Below are positions 24,501 to 32,910 of a stretch of 37,829 bases of DNA, one piece after another; the first letter of the stretch is position 1; every line of letters begins with the position of its first letter. Under the pieces are notes generated by a model. It was given only the letters and a program-made list of their open reading frames with translations. It did not search any database and had not been told where the DNA came from. Origin of the DNA: an uncultured Mailhella sp. (GTDB taxonomy: Bacteria > Desulfobacterota > Desulfovibrionia > Desulfovibrionales > Desulfovibrionaceae). Made by a program: the position numbers and the translations under genes. The stretch lies in assembly GCF_944324615.1 (NCBI RefSeq), contig NZ_CALUWY010000124.1, positions 1 to 37,829 on the forward strand, given 5' to 3'.

Positions 24501-26172
24501 CTTCTTCGTAAAGCTCCCTGCCCATACCGACATACTGGGACCCCGCCCCAGGGAACAGAAAATAGACGCTGCTGGCAGAGCCTTCCCCTGTTCCTTCCAC
24601 AAGTCTTTCCTTCCACCGCCTATCCGTCAGCTCTGACAGCAGCGATGACGTCGAGTCCGCCGTTAATGCACGCCGACATCCGAAATGCCTGCGTCCCCTT
24701 TGAAGAGTACGGGCGATATCCCGAATATCCGTCTGCGGATGCTTCTCAAGAAAAGCCGAAAGCCTACTGGTCATATTCTCCAGTGCTTCTTCCGTTCTTG
24801 CAGACAGAGGAATGACGCTCCATTTTTTCTCAGAAAAAGAAACATTGCCGCGGGGAGCCTCTTCCAGAACCATATGACAGTTGGTACCGCCAAGGCCGAA
24901 GGAACTCACTGCGGCCCGCAGAGGACCTTCAGATGTCCACGGACAGGCTTCAACCTGAACATGGAACCGACTGTGCTCAAAGTCTATCTCCGGGTTGGCC
25001 TTTTCATAGTGCAGCGCAGGAGTCAGCATCTTTTTATCGAGAGAAAGCATGACCCGAATGAATCCGGCTATACCCGCGGCGGAATTAAGATGGCCTACGT
25101 TGGTCTTCACCGAACCCAGAGCGCAGGGGACGGAAGAATGCCCATACACAGTTTCCAGAGCACGCACTTCCATGGGATCCCCCATAGGTGTGCCCGTGCC
25201 GTGTGTTTCTATGAAGGTAATGCTACCTGCCTCCACACCGGAAATTTCCAGGGCTTCACGAAGTACGCTTTCCTGTCCATGAACGCCGGGAGCAGAAAAA
25301 CCTATCTTGTCGGCACCGTCATTGTTCACAGCAAAGCCGCGTACCACACCATAGATATGGTCTCCGTCCTCAAGCGCATCCTCCAGCCTGCGCAACAGTA
25401 CGACACCCACACCGTTGCCGTACATCATGCCCGAAGCACGATGATCAAAGGCATGGCAACATGCGTCACGCGACATGGCTCCATCCTGCCCGGCAAGATA
25501 CCCCGTCTTTTCCGGAAGCGAAATGGAAATCCCCCCGGCAAGCGCCATGTCACATTGATAGTCCAGAAGCGCCTGGCAAGCCGTAGCCGTAGCCACAAGA
25601 GAGCTGGAACACGCACTCTGCACACTGAAGGCTGGCCCCTTCAATCCGAATTTATACGCTACTCTTGGGGCGGCATAGTCCTTGTCGTTCCCCATAAGCC
25701 TGCTGAAAAAAGGCATGGGGTGTTCCGGCATGGTAAGATTGTCGGAAACAAGATAGCTGCTCTGCGTGATACTTGCGTATACTCCTACCGAGGCTTCCTC
25801 TCCCGGTACATGTCCTGCATCCTCAAAGGCCTCCCAGGCACATTCGAGGAATATACGCTGCTGAGGATCCAGTTCCTCGGCCTCCTTCGGCGTATAACCG
25901 AAAAATTCAGCATCGAATCTGTCCACGTTGCCGAGAATATAGCCCTTCTTTACATATTCCTCGTTTTTCAGAAGGCGCCCGGGAATAATCTGTGCAAGTT
26001 CTTCATCGGTGAACGTCGTGCGAACGTCGGCACCGGATACCAGATTTTCCCAGAAGCGTTCCAGCGAGTTGGCACCAGGAAACCTCCCCGCCATGCCGAT
26101 GACCGCTATAAGTCCGCTATCCCTGTCTTCCGTCATAATCACCTCATTTTCTTCTTCCAGTGTTGTCGCCAT
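21505..26172 (-). CDS. Type I PKS module: KS-AT-KR-ACP
   Basis: 1555 aa; ATG at 26172 with GGAG at five bases. A short acidic N-terminal tail may be a docking element. KS (about 18-440) has Cys188 in SACSSSL and His residues in ETHGTGTPMGDP and KTNVGHLNSAAG. AT (about 540-850) has GHSFGQ (Ser633, Gln636 where GHSxGE is usual) and specificity motif RAGH (729-732) instead of HAFH or YASH. KR (about 1160-1400) has TGGFGG and Tyr1326 in DYAAGC, with Cys at the usual Asn position. ACP has LGGDSLHA near 1481. No methyltransferase lies between AT and KR, unlike yersiniabactin HMWP1. It would add one ketide unit to the bis-thiazoline intermediate and reduce it to a hydroxyl. Confidence 0.94.
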   Translation of the reverse strand: MATTLEEENEVIMTEDRDSGLIAVIGMAGRFPGANSLERFWENLVSGADVRTTFTDEELAQIIPGRLLKNEEYVKKGYILGNVDRFDAEFFGYTPKEAEELDPQQRIFLECAWEAFEDAGHVPGEEASVGVYASITQSSYLVSDNLTMPEHPMPFFSRLMGNDKDYAAPRVAYKFGLKGPAFSVQSACSSSLVATATACQALLDYQCDMALAGGISISLPEKTGYLAGQDGAMSRDACCHAFDHRASGMMYGNGVGVVLLRRLEDALEDGDHIYGVVRGFAVNNDGADKIGFSAPGVHGQESVLREALEISGVEAGSITFIETHGTGTPMGDPMEVRALETVYGHSSVPCALGSVKTNVGHLNSAAGIAGFIRVMLSLDKKMLTPALHYEKANPEIDFEHSRFHVQVEACPWTSEGPLRAAVSSFGLGGTNCHMVLEEAPRGNVSFSEKKWSVIPLSARTEEALENMTSRLSAFLEKHPQTDIRDIARTLQRGRRHFGCRRALTADSTSSLLSELTDRRWKERLVEGTGEGSASSVYFLFPGAGSQYVGMGRELYEEEPVYRDAIDECARILLPLLGEDIRNILYAQEVDREAASQKMAAPTFSFASLFATEYALARFWLHRGICPAGYVGHSFGQYLAAVMAGVFSLEDALAIAVRRGQLMDRVEEGAMLLLYASEESILPLLQGSLSIAAINAEKLCTVSGRPKDMEALEEKLGAMRIHYRRVAATRAGHSALMEPILDEFQAMLSSVRMNTPKAPLLSNVSGTWMTDEEAVSPEYWTGHIRRPVRYSENIAAILKDSNAVLLEVGPGKILGTLARRHADLKGQSIVFSMRDEGQHVSDCQALAAACAALYASGVDLVWPESGRRISLPTYAFADTRYWSEEACSRSRMERRETALASMMGKLMEKKNSLDEWFVLPQWRRTFLPCMTGSEKSARVLILADSSGVADALAARLAEHGHESILIRRKGEAAQGELELCPGREEDMLSMLKTLKERGFVPDLVIHAWLVGCEREGDLYAQGYQSLVGLVRSLSASDMEERPIGIAVIADGMQEVTGQEILVPEKSLILGPCRVIPNEYGNIQTCSIDVEIPKEGEKLPAAVIDAVLCDVFALRKILTGESPAADYAETIAYRGLCRLEQTFAHIPLTENGTTNSVQLRRGGVYMITGGFGGVACELSRYLVKGWGARLVLVGRTSLPPRETWDTILASPGADEGIALRIRQVRELESMGGECLVCSADIADMEQMSHVCDMALKYFGVINGVFHAASTVSSSMIQVQTDERARAVINTKALGTRVIEQIMTRTNPDFVMLFSSLCSSTAPLGFADYAAGCCFMDTYARAVSGRLPYRVVSVNWGYWEGVGIGTVLLPKMMETVGGNVEAHGILAGEGMECIRRILALHEAQVMVSPSDYPALVAELRNSAKNVLMDYAQGKNSQTTVKRPRLSVPYAEPQTAVEKVIAAVWQEILGFDSVGCDDAFVELGGDSLHAIPMVSRLEEIFHTKVPIRALVTENTVRKLAAYLVKTEGKPGRTAKIAELYIKVKNMSDDEIKAMLARRS

Positions 26173-26197
26173 GTTCTCTCCGCTACGCCTACTGCCT

Positions 26198-29100
26198 TCA
26201 AAACGTCGAACGTCTCTTCCGCATCACGGCCCGGTCTTTCAGGTGTTTCTTTCTCATGGCTGCACGCCCGGAAGATGCAAGTGATGTCTCCTTCCCGGAG
26301 CTCTTACCTTCCAGAAACGCCGCCATAGTGCGTATGTCGGGATAAGTAAAAACGCTTACCAGGGGAAATTCCCTTGCAAATACTTTCGTCAATTCCCTGT
26401 GCAGGCGTACGGCCAAAACCGAAGTCCCCCCTGCATCAAAAAAATTATCATCAATGCCCGCAGGCCTGTGTCCTAGGACGGCGGCCCAAGCATCAGCAAT
26501 TCTGCTTTCCGTTTCCGATGAAACTTCGACAACCTGTTTCCGCGGCACATTGCACTCTTCCGCCAGGGCAAGAAGACGTTTTCTGTCCACCTTTCCGTTG
26601 GAGGAAAGAGGCATGGAATCCATCTTTATAACCACGGCAGGAACCATGTAATCGGGCAGTCTTTCCCGTACAGTTTGAAGCAGCTCTTCCGTATCCGGAT
26701 TTCCGTCCGTCACCACGCAAGCCACAAGCCTACGCGAAGAGGCACTTTCCCCAGAAACCACAACGACAGCCTCACGCACATCTTTTCTGGAGAGCAGCAC
26801 CGACTCTATTTCACCAAGTTCGATGCGATGCCCGCGGATTTTTACCTGGAAATCTTTACGCCCGAGAAATTCCACTTGTCCGTCGGGAAGCATACGCCCC
26901 ATATCGCCTGTGCGGTACAGCCTTTCCCCCGTATCGGGATGTGTGAAGAAACTCGAAGCCGTACGGACGGCATCCTTCCAGTATCCCCGCGCCAGACCTG
27001 TTCCGGCAATACACAGCTCTCCGGGAACATAGTCAGGGCAATCCTCAAGACGGGAATTCAGAATATACCAGCGCTGATTACGCAACGGCCTGCCGTAAGG
27101 CACACTCTTCCATCCAGAATCCACAGTCTCGATGGGATAAAAAATGGACCAGATGGAGGCTTCCGTGGCTCCGCCAAGGCTGTACTGCACGGCAGACGGT
27201 GCCGCCATACAAAGACGCCCAGGAAGATCAAGGGGTATCCAGTCGCCACTCATGAGAACAAGGCGCAGGGGAACACTGCCTAATTTCCCAAAAAACTCCA
27301 TATATTCCACCAGCATCTGCACAAGCATAGGTACGGAATTCCATATGGTGACCCCCTTTTCCGCAGCCAGCATCTGCCAGTGGGAAGGATCCTTCAGCTT
27401 ATCCGCATCCGGCAGAACCACGGCTGCGCCTGAAAGCAGCGCCCCCCATATGTCATATACAGAAAGATCGAAATGCAGTGCGGAGAGTCCGAAAAGCCTG
27501 TCGTCTGGCGTCAGATGGAAACGATCATTCATGTCCAGCACAGTGTTCACCACACCACGGTGATCAATGGCCACACCCTTCGGGCTGCCGGTAGAACCCG
27601 ATGTATAGATAATATAGGCAAGATCTTCTTCTAATACGGAATCTTCTGGAGCATCCTCAGATTCCGGCAGAATATCTACGGCAATAACACATGATTCCTC
27701 GGGCCAGCACAGAGTGGAAGCAAGATCAGCCTGGGTAAGTATGACTTTCATACCGGCATCAGCTGCTATCTGTGCAAGACGAGCAGGAGGAACATGGGCA
27801 TCGACGGGCACATAGACGGCTCCAGCAAGAACAATACCTTCTACAGCCGCCACCTGTTCCCAGCCTTTTTCCATGACAACGCCCACCAGGTCACCGCGTT
27901 TCACTCTCGCTTCCACTAGGGCATGAGCCACGGCGCAGGCTCGGCGGTAGAGTTCACCATGTGTCATGGTGCGTCGTGAGGTAATCACCGCAGCTCTATC
28001 TGCATGGCGCAGCGCTGCGTGACGAACGAGAGAGGACAACGTGCCTGCATTATGCTTCCACGTCGTATCGTTGTAGACCTCCCGAGTACGAAGCTGCTTA
28101 TCAGGAAGAGTAACAACGTTCCGATACGACCATGTGTCCTCATTACTGGCAAGACGATGCAACAGATCCACATAGGCGCAGAACATATCCTCTACCATTC
28201 CCTCGGGGAAAAGACCTTCCACGACATCCCAGTTGAGCATGAGTCTGCCATCCTGCTCATAGGTCTGATGATCCAGCCAGACCTGCGGTGTCTGAGTAAG
28301 ACTGGTGACAAGGGTACCGAGTCCGGAAAAGCTTGATGCATCGCGTCCTGCGCCTCCGAAACCCGCTGCACCGGTGAATACCACAGGCATACGCATGACC
28401 CGCCCCGATGATGCCAGTTCCCGCAGGACACGTACGCCGCTCACCGTACGGTGGCTCATGTCTTCCCACAGGCGACTCTGTATCCTCCTTGCCCTGCCGA
28501 GGAACAAAGGTTCGGCATCCATGTCCACTTCCAGAAGCTCAATAGAGGAAAAATCCCCTACAATGTCATTTACCTGCTCATGAAGCGGCAATCGATTGAA
28601 AAGCGTAAGGTTAAGCGTGAAGCGCGAAGATGCGCTCCAGCGGCCTATCACCTCCGCATAGGCCGATACGAGCACACTCGAAGCCGATAGACCCAGAGTA
28701 CGTATGCGCTCCTGCAGTCTCGTCCATACGGCCGACTCCAAAGAAGAAGCCAAACGAACAGTACGAGCATGGGCAATTTCCGAAGGCTGTCTGGCAAGGG
28801 GAAGCTCAGGAGCCGGGGGAAGTGACTCCATTCTCTGTTTCCAGTACTCAAAATCCCTGCGCCAGCGTGCCGTCGCTTCCAGCTTTTTCTCTGCAAGCAC
28901 ATAGTCGCGGAAGGAAAGGGAAAGAGGACAAAGCCTGGTTTCAGGATCGTCGTAAAGTTTCCGCCATTCTTCAAGCAGCAGGAAAATACTCCATGCATCG
29001 GCGAGCATGGCGTCAAAATCGAGGAAAAGGCGCATTCTTTCCTTTCCATCCTCGCAATAAAGCGCAGCACGTATATCGAAAAGCGGCCATACATCTGCAG

Positions 29101-32100
29101 AAAGTATCTGAGAAGACATGTTCCGCCGCACTTCTGCCATGGTTTTTCCGGCCTCTTCTCCATTGCGCAGATCATAGACCCGGAAGACATACGGCGCTGT
29201 AAAAGGCAGTATCTTCTGCATACCGTCTGCCTGAATTACCACGCGCAGCATGTCATGCCTCTGCACCAGCATATTCCATGTACAGGAAAGCCGTTCCAGA
29301 TCCATACCCTCGCTGTCAAACTCAAAATAGACATGACTTGAAACATTCCCAAGTTCATACGCGCCTATACGCCCTATCCAGTAGGAATGCTGCACATCCG
29401 TAAGCGGGAAGGGAAGAAAACGCCCGGCCTCATCACTCTCCACGGCAGGCAGATCACCCGTATCTTCCGACACTCCGCTCTCTGCATTCAGACATTGGGC
29501 AAGAGAGGCAATGTCCGGAAAACGGAAAAGCATGTCCAACGTAACTTCCCTTTCCAACTCCCGGCGCATTTCCGCCACAAGACGCGTTGCAATAAGGGAG
29601 TCTCCCCCAAGCTCAAAGAAATTGTCCTCTGCTCCTACATGGGGCAGGATGAGAACACGCCGCCATATGGAGGCCAACGCCTGCTCCATGACAGAGAGAG
29701 GTCGCTCTTCCGTCCCACTCTTCTCCTCAAAGGCAGGCAGCGCCTTGCGATCCAGTTTTCCGTTGGCAGACAGGGGCAGCTTCTCAAGTCTGCCGAACAC
29801 TGACGGAATCATGTATTCCGGTACTCGGTCGACTAGGAAGGAACGAACTTTTTCAAAAAGTTCATCATCAGCCATAGAGACTCCGGCCACTACATACGCG
29901 CCCAGCCGGCGTATTCCCCGTGATCCGGTCACGGTCACGGCAACTGCATCCTTCACCGCTGGGCACTGCCGCATGGCGGCTTCTATTTCTCCGAGCTCAA
30001 TACGATGCCCACGTATTTTCACCTGACTGTCGACACGACCGAGAAACTCTATGGTTCCGTCTGGCCAGAAGCGTCCCATGTCGCCGGTTCTGTACCAACG
30101 GACTCCTCCCTGCTCCAAAAAGCTCACGGCAGACCGCTTCTCATCACCAAGATAGCACCGGGCTACTCCAGCCCCGCCTATCCACAGTTCTCCCTCCACC
30201 CAGTCGGGGCAATCTCGCCCCCTCGCATCCACGACACGGTAACTCTGGAGAGACAGCGGCCTTCCATACGGTATGGATTTCCAAAAAGATGGCACAGGTG
30301 TAGGAACCTCTATGATGTTCGACCAGATGGAGGCTTCCGTAGCGCCTCCCATGGCAATGAAACGTGCCTGGGACGTGCATGCGGTAAGGCGGAGTGGCAG
30401 ATCAAGTCCTATCCAATCTCCAGACAGAAGAGCCACGCGCAAAGGTAATTTCCATCCCCGTCCTTCGGCCGCGACAAGAAGCATATCCAACAGTATGGGC
30501 ACAGAATTCCATATCGTCACGCCATGACGGCAGACAACCTCAACCCAGTCTTCTGCACTCCGGCGCGTAGCTTCATTCAGCAACACCAGCTTCGCCCCAC
30601 AAGAAAGAGTGCCGAAAATATCGTACACGGACAGGTCAAAATCCAGAGAGGATACTGCCAGACATGCATCCATCGTACCCGGATTCAACCGACTGTTGAT
30701 ATCTCGGATGGTGTTTGCCGCGCCGCGATGCTCTATGGCCACACCTTTGGGTTCACCCGTGGAGCCGGAAGTAAAGATGACGTAGGCAAGGTCAGCGGCA
30801 TCCACGTCAACAGGAGCGTTCAACGGAGATTTATAAAAACGATCCGCGATATCCACGAATTCGACACCCTCAGGAAGGGAGGAAGGTTCCACCACATCGG
30901 CAGCACCGAGAACAAAACGCCCCTGCGTACGATGGAGTATACGCTCCCGCCTTGCCGCAGGCTGTGTATGACTCACTGGAACATAAAAGCCACCTGCGGC
31001 AAGCACACCCAGCACGGCAATGATTTGTTCTCTGCCCTTCGGCAGGGTAACGGCCACTGGCATCCCCTTTTGCACTCCCCGTTCCTGAAGAAGTGCGGCG
31101 ACACGAAGCGCCTCTCGTGCAAGTTCTCCATAGGTGACGCTCTCTCCCGTCATACCGTCCACAAGGGCCACGAGTTCGCCGTGAATTTCGGCCAATTCAA
31201 AAAATCCGGCATGAAGAAGTGCGTTTGGCGCAGGCTGTGCCAGAGCCTTATCCTTTTCCCGGGCCTCGCGCTGACGCTCGGGTAAGACATCAGGTACGCA
31301 ATCCCAAAAATCGCGGTCTCCAGCGAGCTTCTGTAAAAGATGACCGCAAGCAAGAAGCATATCATCCACCATGCCTTCGGGAAAAAGCTCTTCCGCCGTA
31401 TCCCAGGCAAGTACCAGTCCACCGTCGGAACTTTCATATACCTGATAGTCCAACCAGACCTGAGGTGTCTGGGAAAGCATATCATGCAGCACGCCCAAAT
31501 ATTCCCGGCATTCATCGGTAAGAAGGGGCGTCCCCAGATTACAGGCGAACACGACAGGAGCAATGAACGTATCGCCAGGACGTATTTTCGCGAGCTCACG
31601 CTGCACGCTTACACCGGAAAAGGAAGAATGTGCCACATTCTCGTAAAAGCGGGCCTGTATGTCTCCCAGACGGGCAAAAAAAGTTTTTTCTTCCGTACAG
31701 TCAACATCTACCAGTAGAAGATTGGTGAAGTCAGCTACAACGTCTTCCAGTCCGGCGTCTCCCGTTTCACGGTCAAACAGCGGAAGATTGATGAAAAATC
31801 TAGAGTTACTGCTCCACCGGGCAAGCACTTCGGCATAGGCAGTAAGCAGCACCATGGCGGCTGTGACGCCACGTACCTTCGCCTCCTCCTTCACCGCATT
31901 CCATTCCCTAGAAGAAAGACGGAAGATGCGCCGCCTGTAGGTGGCCTTTTCCACCTGCGATGGATCGCATTTGAGCGGAAGAGCAGGCGCACCGGGAAGT
32001 TCAGAAAGCCGGCTTTTCCACCAAAGGGAGTCTTTTTCTCTGTCAGCGCGAATCCGGAGGTTCTTTTTCGTCAGGTAGTCGGAGAATCGCCAGTCTGCCG

Positions 32101-32872
32101 GTGCCGCAGGGGTAACACCACGAGCATAGGCAGCGGCCAGATCACGAAGTACTATGCAAAAACTCTGCACATCCGCAACCAGCAGGTCGATATCGAAAAA
32201 AATGCGGGTACGTCCCCCAGAAAGAAGGCACAGCTCAAGGCCGGCAAGACGGCCTTTTTCCACTTCAAGACGGCGGCAAGAGAGCACCTTTCTCCGCTCA
32301 GCGAGAAAAGCGGCTTCCTCGTTGCCGTCCATCCGCGTGCAGTCATGCACGACAAGAGCGTCGGAACAGACCTCCGGCAGAATATTCTGACTGCCGTCCT
32401 CAAGAAAAACAGTACGCAACATAGCATGATGACTCAGCACTATGCGCCAAGCATCGGCAAGACGATCAGGGTCAACATCACGACCGTCCAGTTCTATATA
32501 GGCGTGACAGCCTACCCCACCAAGAGCCTGTCCGTCCCTGCGCCCTATCCAATAGGCATACTGAACATCAGTCAAAGCAAAAGGAGCATTCTCAATTTCC
32601 GTTCGCTCCATGTGATCTTCTAGAACCTTCTCTCCTGCCCTGAGACGCAGAATCTCCATCCAGCGCTGAAGTACCGGTTCTGCCATCATTTCGGCAAATG
32701 TCACCTTCACACCGGCTTTACGCCAGCGACTGACAAGACGCATGATCTTCAAAGAGTCCAGCCCAAAGCCGACAAGATTATCCGTATCGGAAAACTGTGT
32801 TGTCGCAGTCAGCTTTTCTATAGTCTGACGGACAACATTATACTCTATCACTGTGGGGTCTTTAACTGCCAT
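26198..32872 (-). CDS. NRPS: ArCP-Cy-A-PCP-Cy-A-PCP, HMWP2-like
   Basis: 2224 aa. The start is ATG at 32872 behind GGGAGCAGGTG; an ATG at 32896 lacks a site. Aryl carrier domain with Ser40 in GFGLDSL. Cy1 from about 97, with D229-LLVA-D234. A1 about 560-1050 (FTSGSTGEPKG near 700) with pocket D-L-Y-N-L-S-M-I-W. PCP1 ELGGDSL near 1088. Cy2 from about 1157, with D-AMLA-D. A2 about 1615-2100 (YTSGSTGSPKG near 1757) with pocket D-L-Y-N-M-S-L-I-W. PCP2 DAGGTS near 2144, then a basic tail. Both codes predict cysteine. It would take the aryl starter, add two cysteines and cyclise both to thiazolines. Yersinia HMWP2 has one A domain serving both modules; here each has its own. It passes its chain to the PKS encoded 25 bases downstream. 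Confidence 0.94.
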   Translation of the reverse strand: MAVKDPTVIEYNVVRQTIEKLTATTQFSDTDNLVGFGLDSLKIMRLVSRWRKAGVKVTFAEMMAEPVLQRWMEILRLRAGEKVLEDHMERTEIENAPFALTDVQYAYWIGRRDGQALGGVGCHAYIELDGRDVDPDRLADAWRIVLSHHAMLRTVFLEDGSQNILPEVCSDALVVHDCTRMDGNEEAAFLAERRKVLSCRRLEVEKGRLAGLELCLLSGGRTRIFFDIDLLVADVQSFCIVLRDLAAAYARGVTPAAPADWRFSDYLTKKNLRIRADREKDSLWWKSRLSELPGAPALPLKCDPSQVEKATYRRRIFRLSSREWNAVKEEAKVRGVTAAMVLLTAYAEVLARWSSNSRFFINLPLFDRETGDAGLEDVVADFTNLLLVDVDCTEEKTFFARLGDIQARFYENVAHSSFSGVSVQRELAKIRPGDTFIAPVVFACNLGTPLLTDECREYLGVLHDMLSQTPQVWLDYQVYESSDGGLVLAWDTAEELFPEGMVDDMLLACGHLLQKLAGDRDFWDCVPDVLPERQREAREKDKALAQPAPNALLHAGFFELAEIHGELVALVDGMTGESVTYGELAREALRVAALLQERGVQKGMPVAVTLPKGREQIIAVLGVLAAGGFYVPVSHTQPAARRERILHRTQGRFVLGAADVVEPSSLPEGVEFVDIADRFYKSPLNAPVDVDAADLAYVIFTSGSTGEPKGVAIEHRGAANTIRDINSRLNPGTMDACLAVSSLDFDLSVYDIFGTLSCGAKLVLLNEATRRSAEDWVEVVCRHGVTIWNSVPILLDMLLVAAEGRGWKLPLRVALLSGDWIGLDLPLRLTACTSQARFIAMGGATEASIWSNIIEVPTPVPSFWKSIPYGRPLSLQSYRVVDARGRDCPDWVEGELWIGGAGVARCYLGDEKRSAVSFLEQGGVRWYRTGDMGRFWPDGTIEFLGRVDSQVKIRGHRIELGEIEAAMRQCPAVKDAVAVTVTGSRGIRRLGAYVVAGVSMADDELFEKVRSFLVDRVPEYMIPSVFGRLEKLPLSANGKLDRKALPAFEEKSGTEERPLSVMEQALASIWRRVLILPHVGAEDNFFELGGDSLIATRLVAEMRRELEREVTLDMLFRFPDIASLAQCLNAESGVSEDTGDLPAVESDEAGRFLPFPLTDVQHSYWIGRIGAYELGNVSSHVYFEFDSEGMDLERLSCTWNMLVQRHDMLRVVIQADGMQKILPFTAPYVFRVYDLRNGEEAGKTMAEVRRNMSSQILSADVWPLFDIRAALYCEDGKERMRLFLDFDAMLADAWSIFLLLEEWRKLYDDPETRLCPLSLSFRDYVLAEKKLEATARWRRDFEYWKQRMESLPPAPELPLARQPSEIAHARTVRLASSLESAVWTRLQERIRTLGLSASSVLVSAYAEVIGRWSASSRFTLNLTLFNRLPLHEQVNDIVGDFSSIELLEVDMDAEPLFLGRARRIQSRLWEDMSHRTVSGVRVLRELASSGRVMRMPVVFTGAAGFGGAGRDASSFSGLGTLVTSLTQTPQVWLDHQTYEQDGRLMLNWDVVEGLFPEGMVEDMFCAYVDLLHRLASNEDTWSYRNVVTLPDKQLRTREVYNDTTWKHNAGTLSSLVRHAALRHADRAAVITSRRTMTHGELYRRACAVAHALVEARVKRGDLVGVVMEKGWEQVAAVEGIVLAGAVYVPVDAHVPPARLAQIAADAGMKVILTQADLASTLCWPEESCVIAVDILPESEDAPEDSVLEEDLAYIIYTSGSTGSPKGVAIDHRGVVNTVLDMNDRFHLTPDDRLFGLSALHFDLSVYDIWGALLSGAAVVLPDADKLKDPSHWQMLAAEKGVTIWNSVPMLVQMLVEYMEFFGKLGSVPLRLVLMSGDWIPLDLPGRLCMAAPSAVQYSLGGATEASIWSIFYPIETVDSGWKSVPYGRPLRNQRWYILNSRLEDCPDYVPGELCIAGTGLARGYWKDAVRTASSFFTHPDTGERLYRTGDMGRMLPDGQVEFLGRKDFQVKIRGHRIELGEIESVLLSRKDVREAVVVVSGESASSRRLVACVVTDGNPDTEELLQTVRERLPDYMVPAVVIKMDSMPLSSNGKVDRKRLLALAEECNVPRKQVVEVSSETESRIADAWAAVLGHRPAGIDDNFFDAGGTSVLAVRLHRELTKVFAREFPLVSVFTYPDIRTMAAFLEGKSSGKETSLASSGRAAMRKKHLKDRAVMRKRRSTF

Positions 32873-32910
32873 GTATTCACCTGCTCCCAAAATCATCCAT
32901 TGGAAAATGT

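Noticed and set aside
26198..32872. Near-identical DNA blocks within and between NRPS genes as possible mobile repeats
   Set aside because: They correspond to conserved A-domain motifs (for example the GGATEASIW region) and are explained by module duplication.
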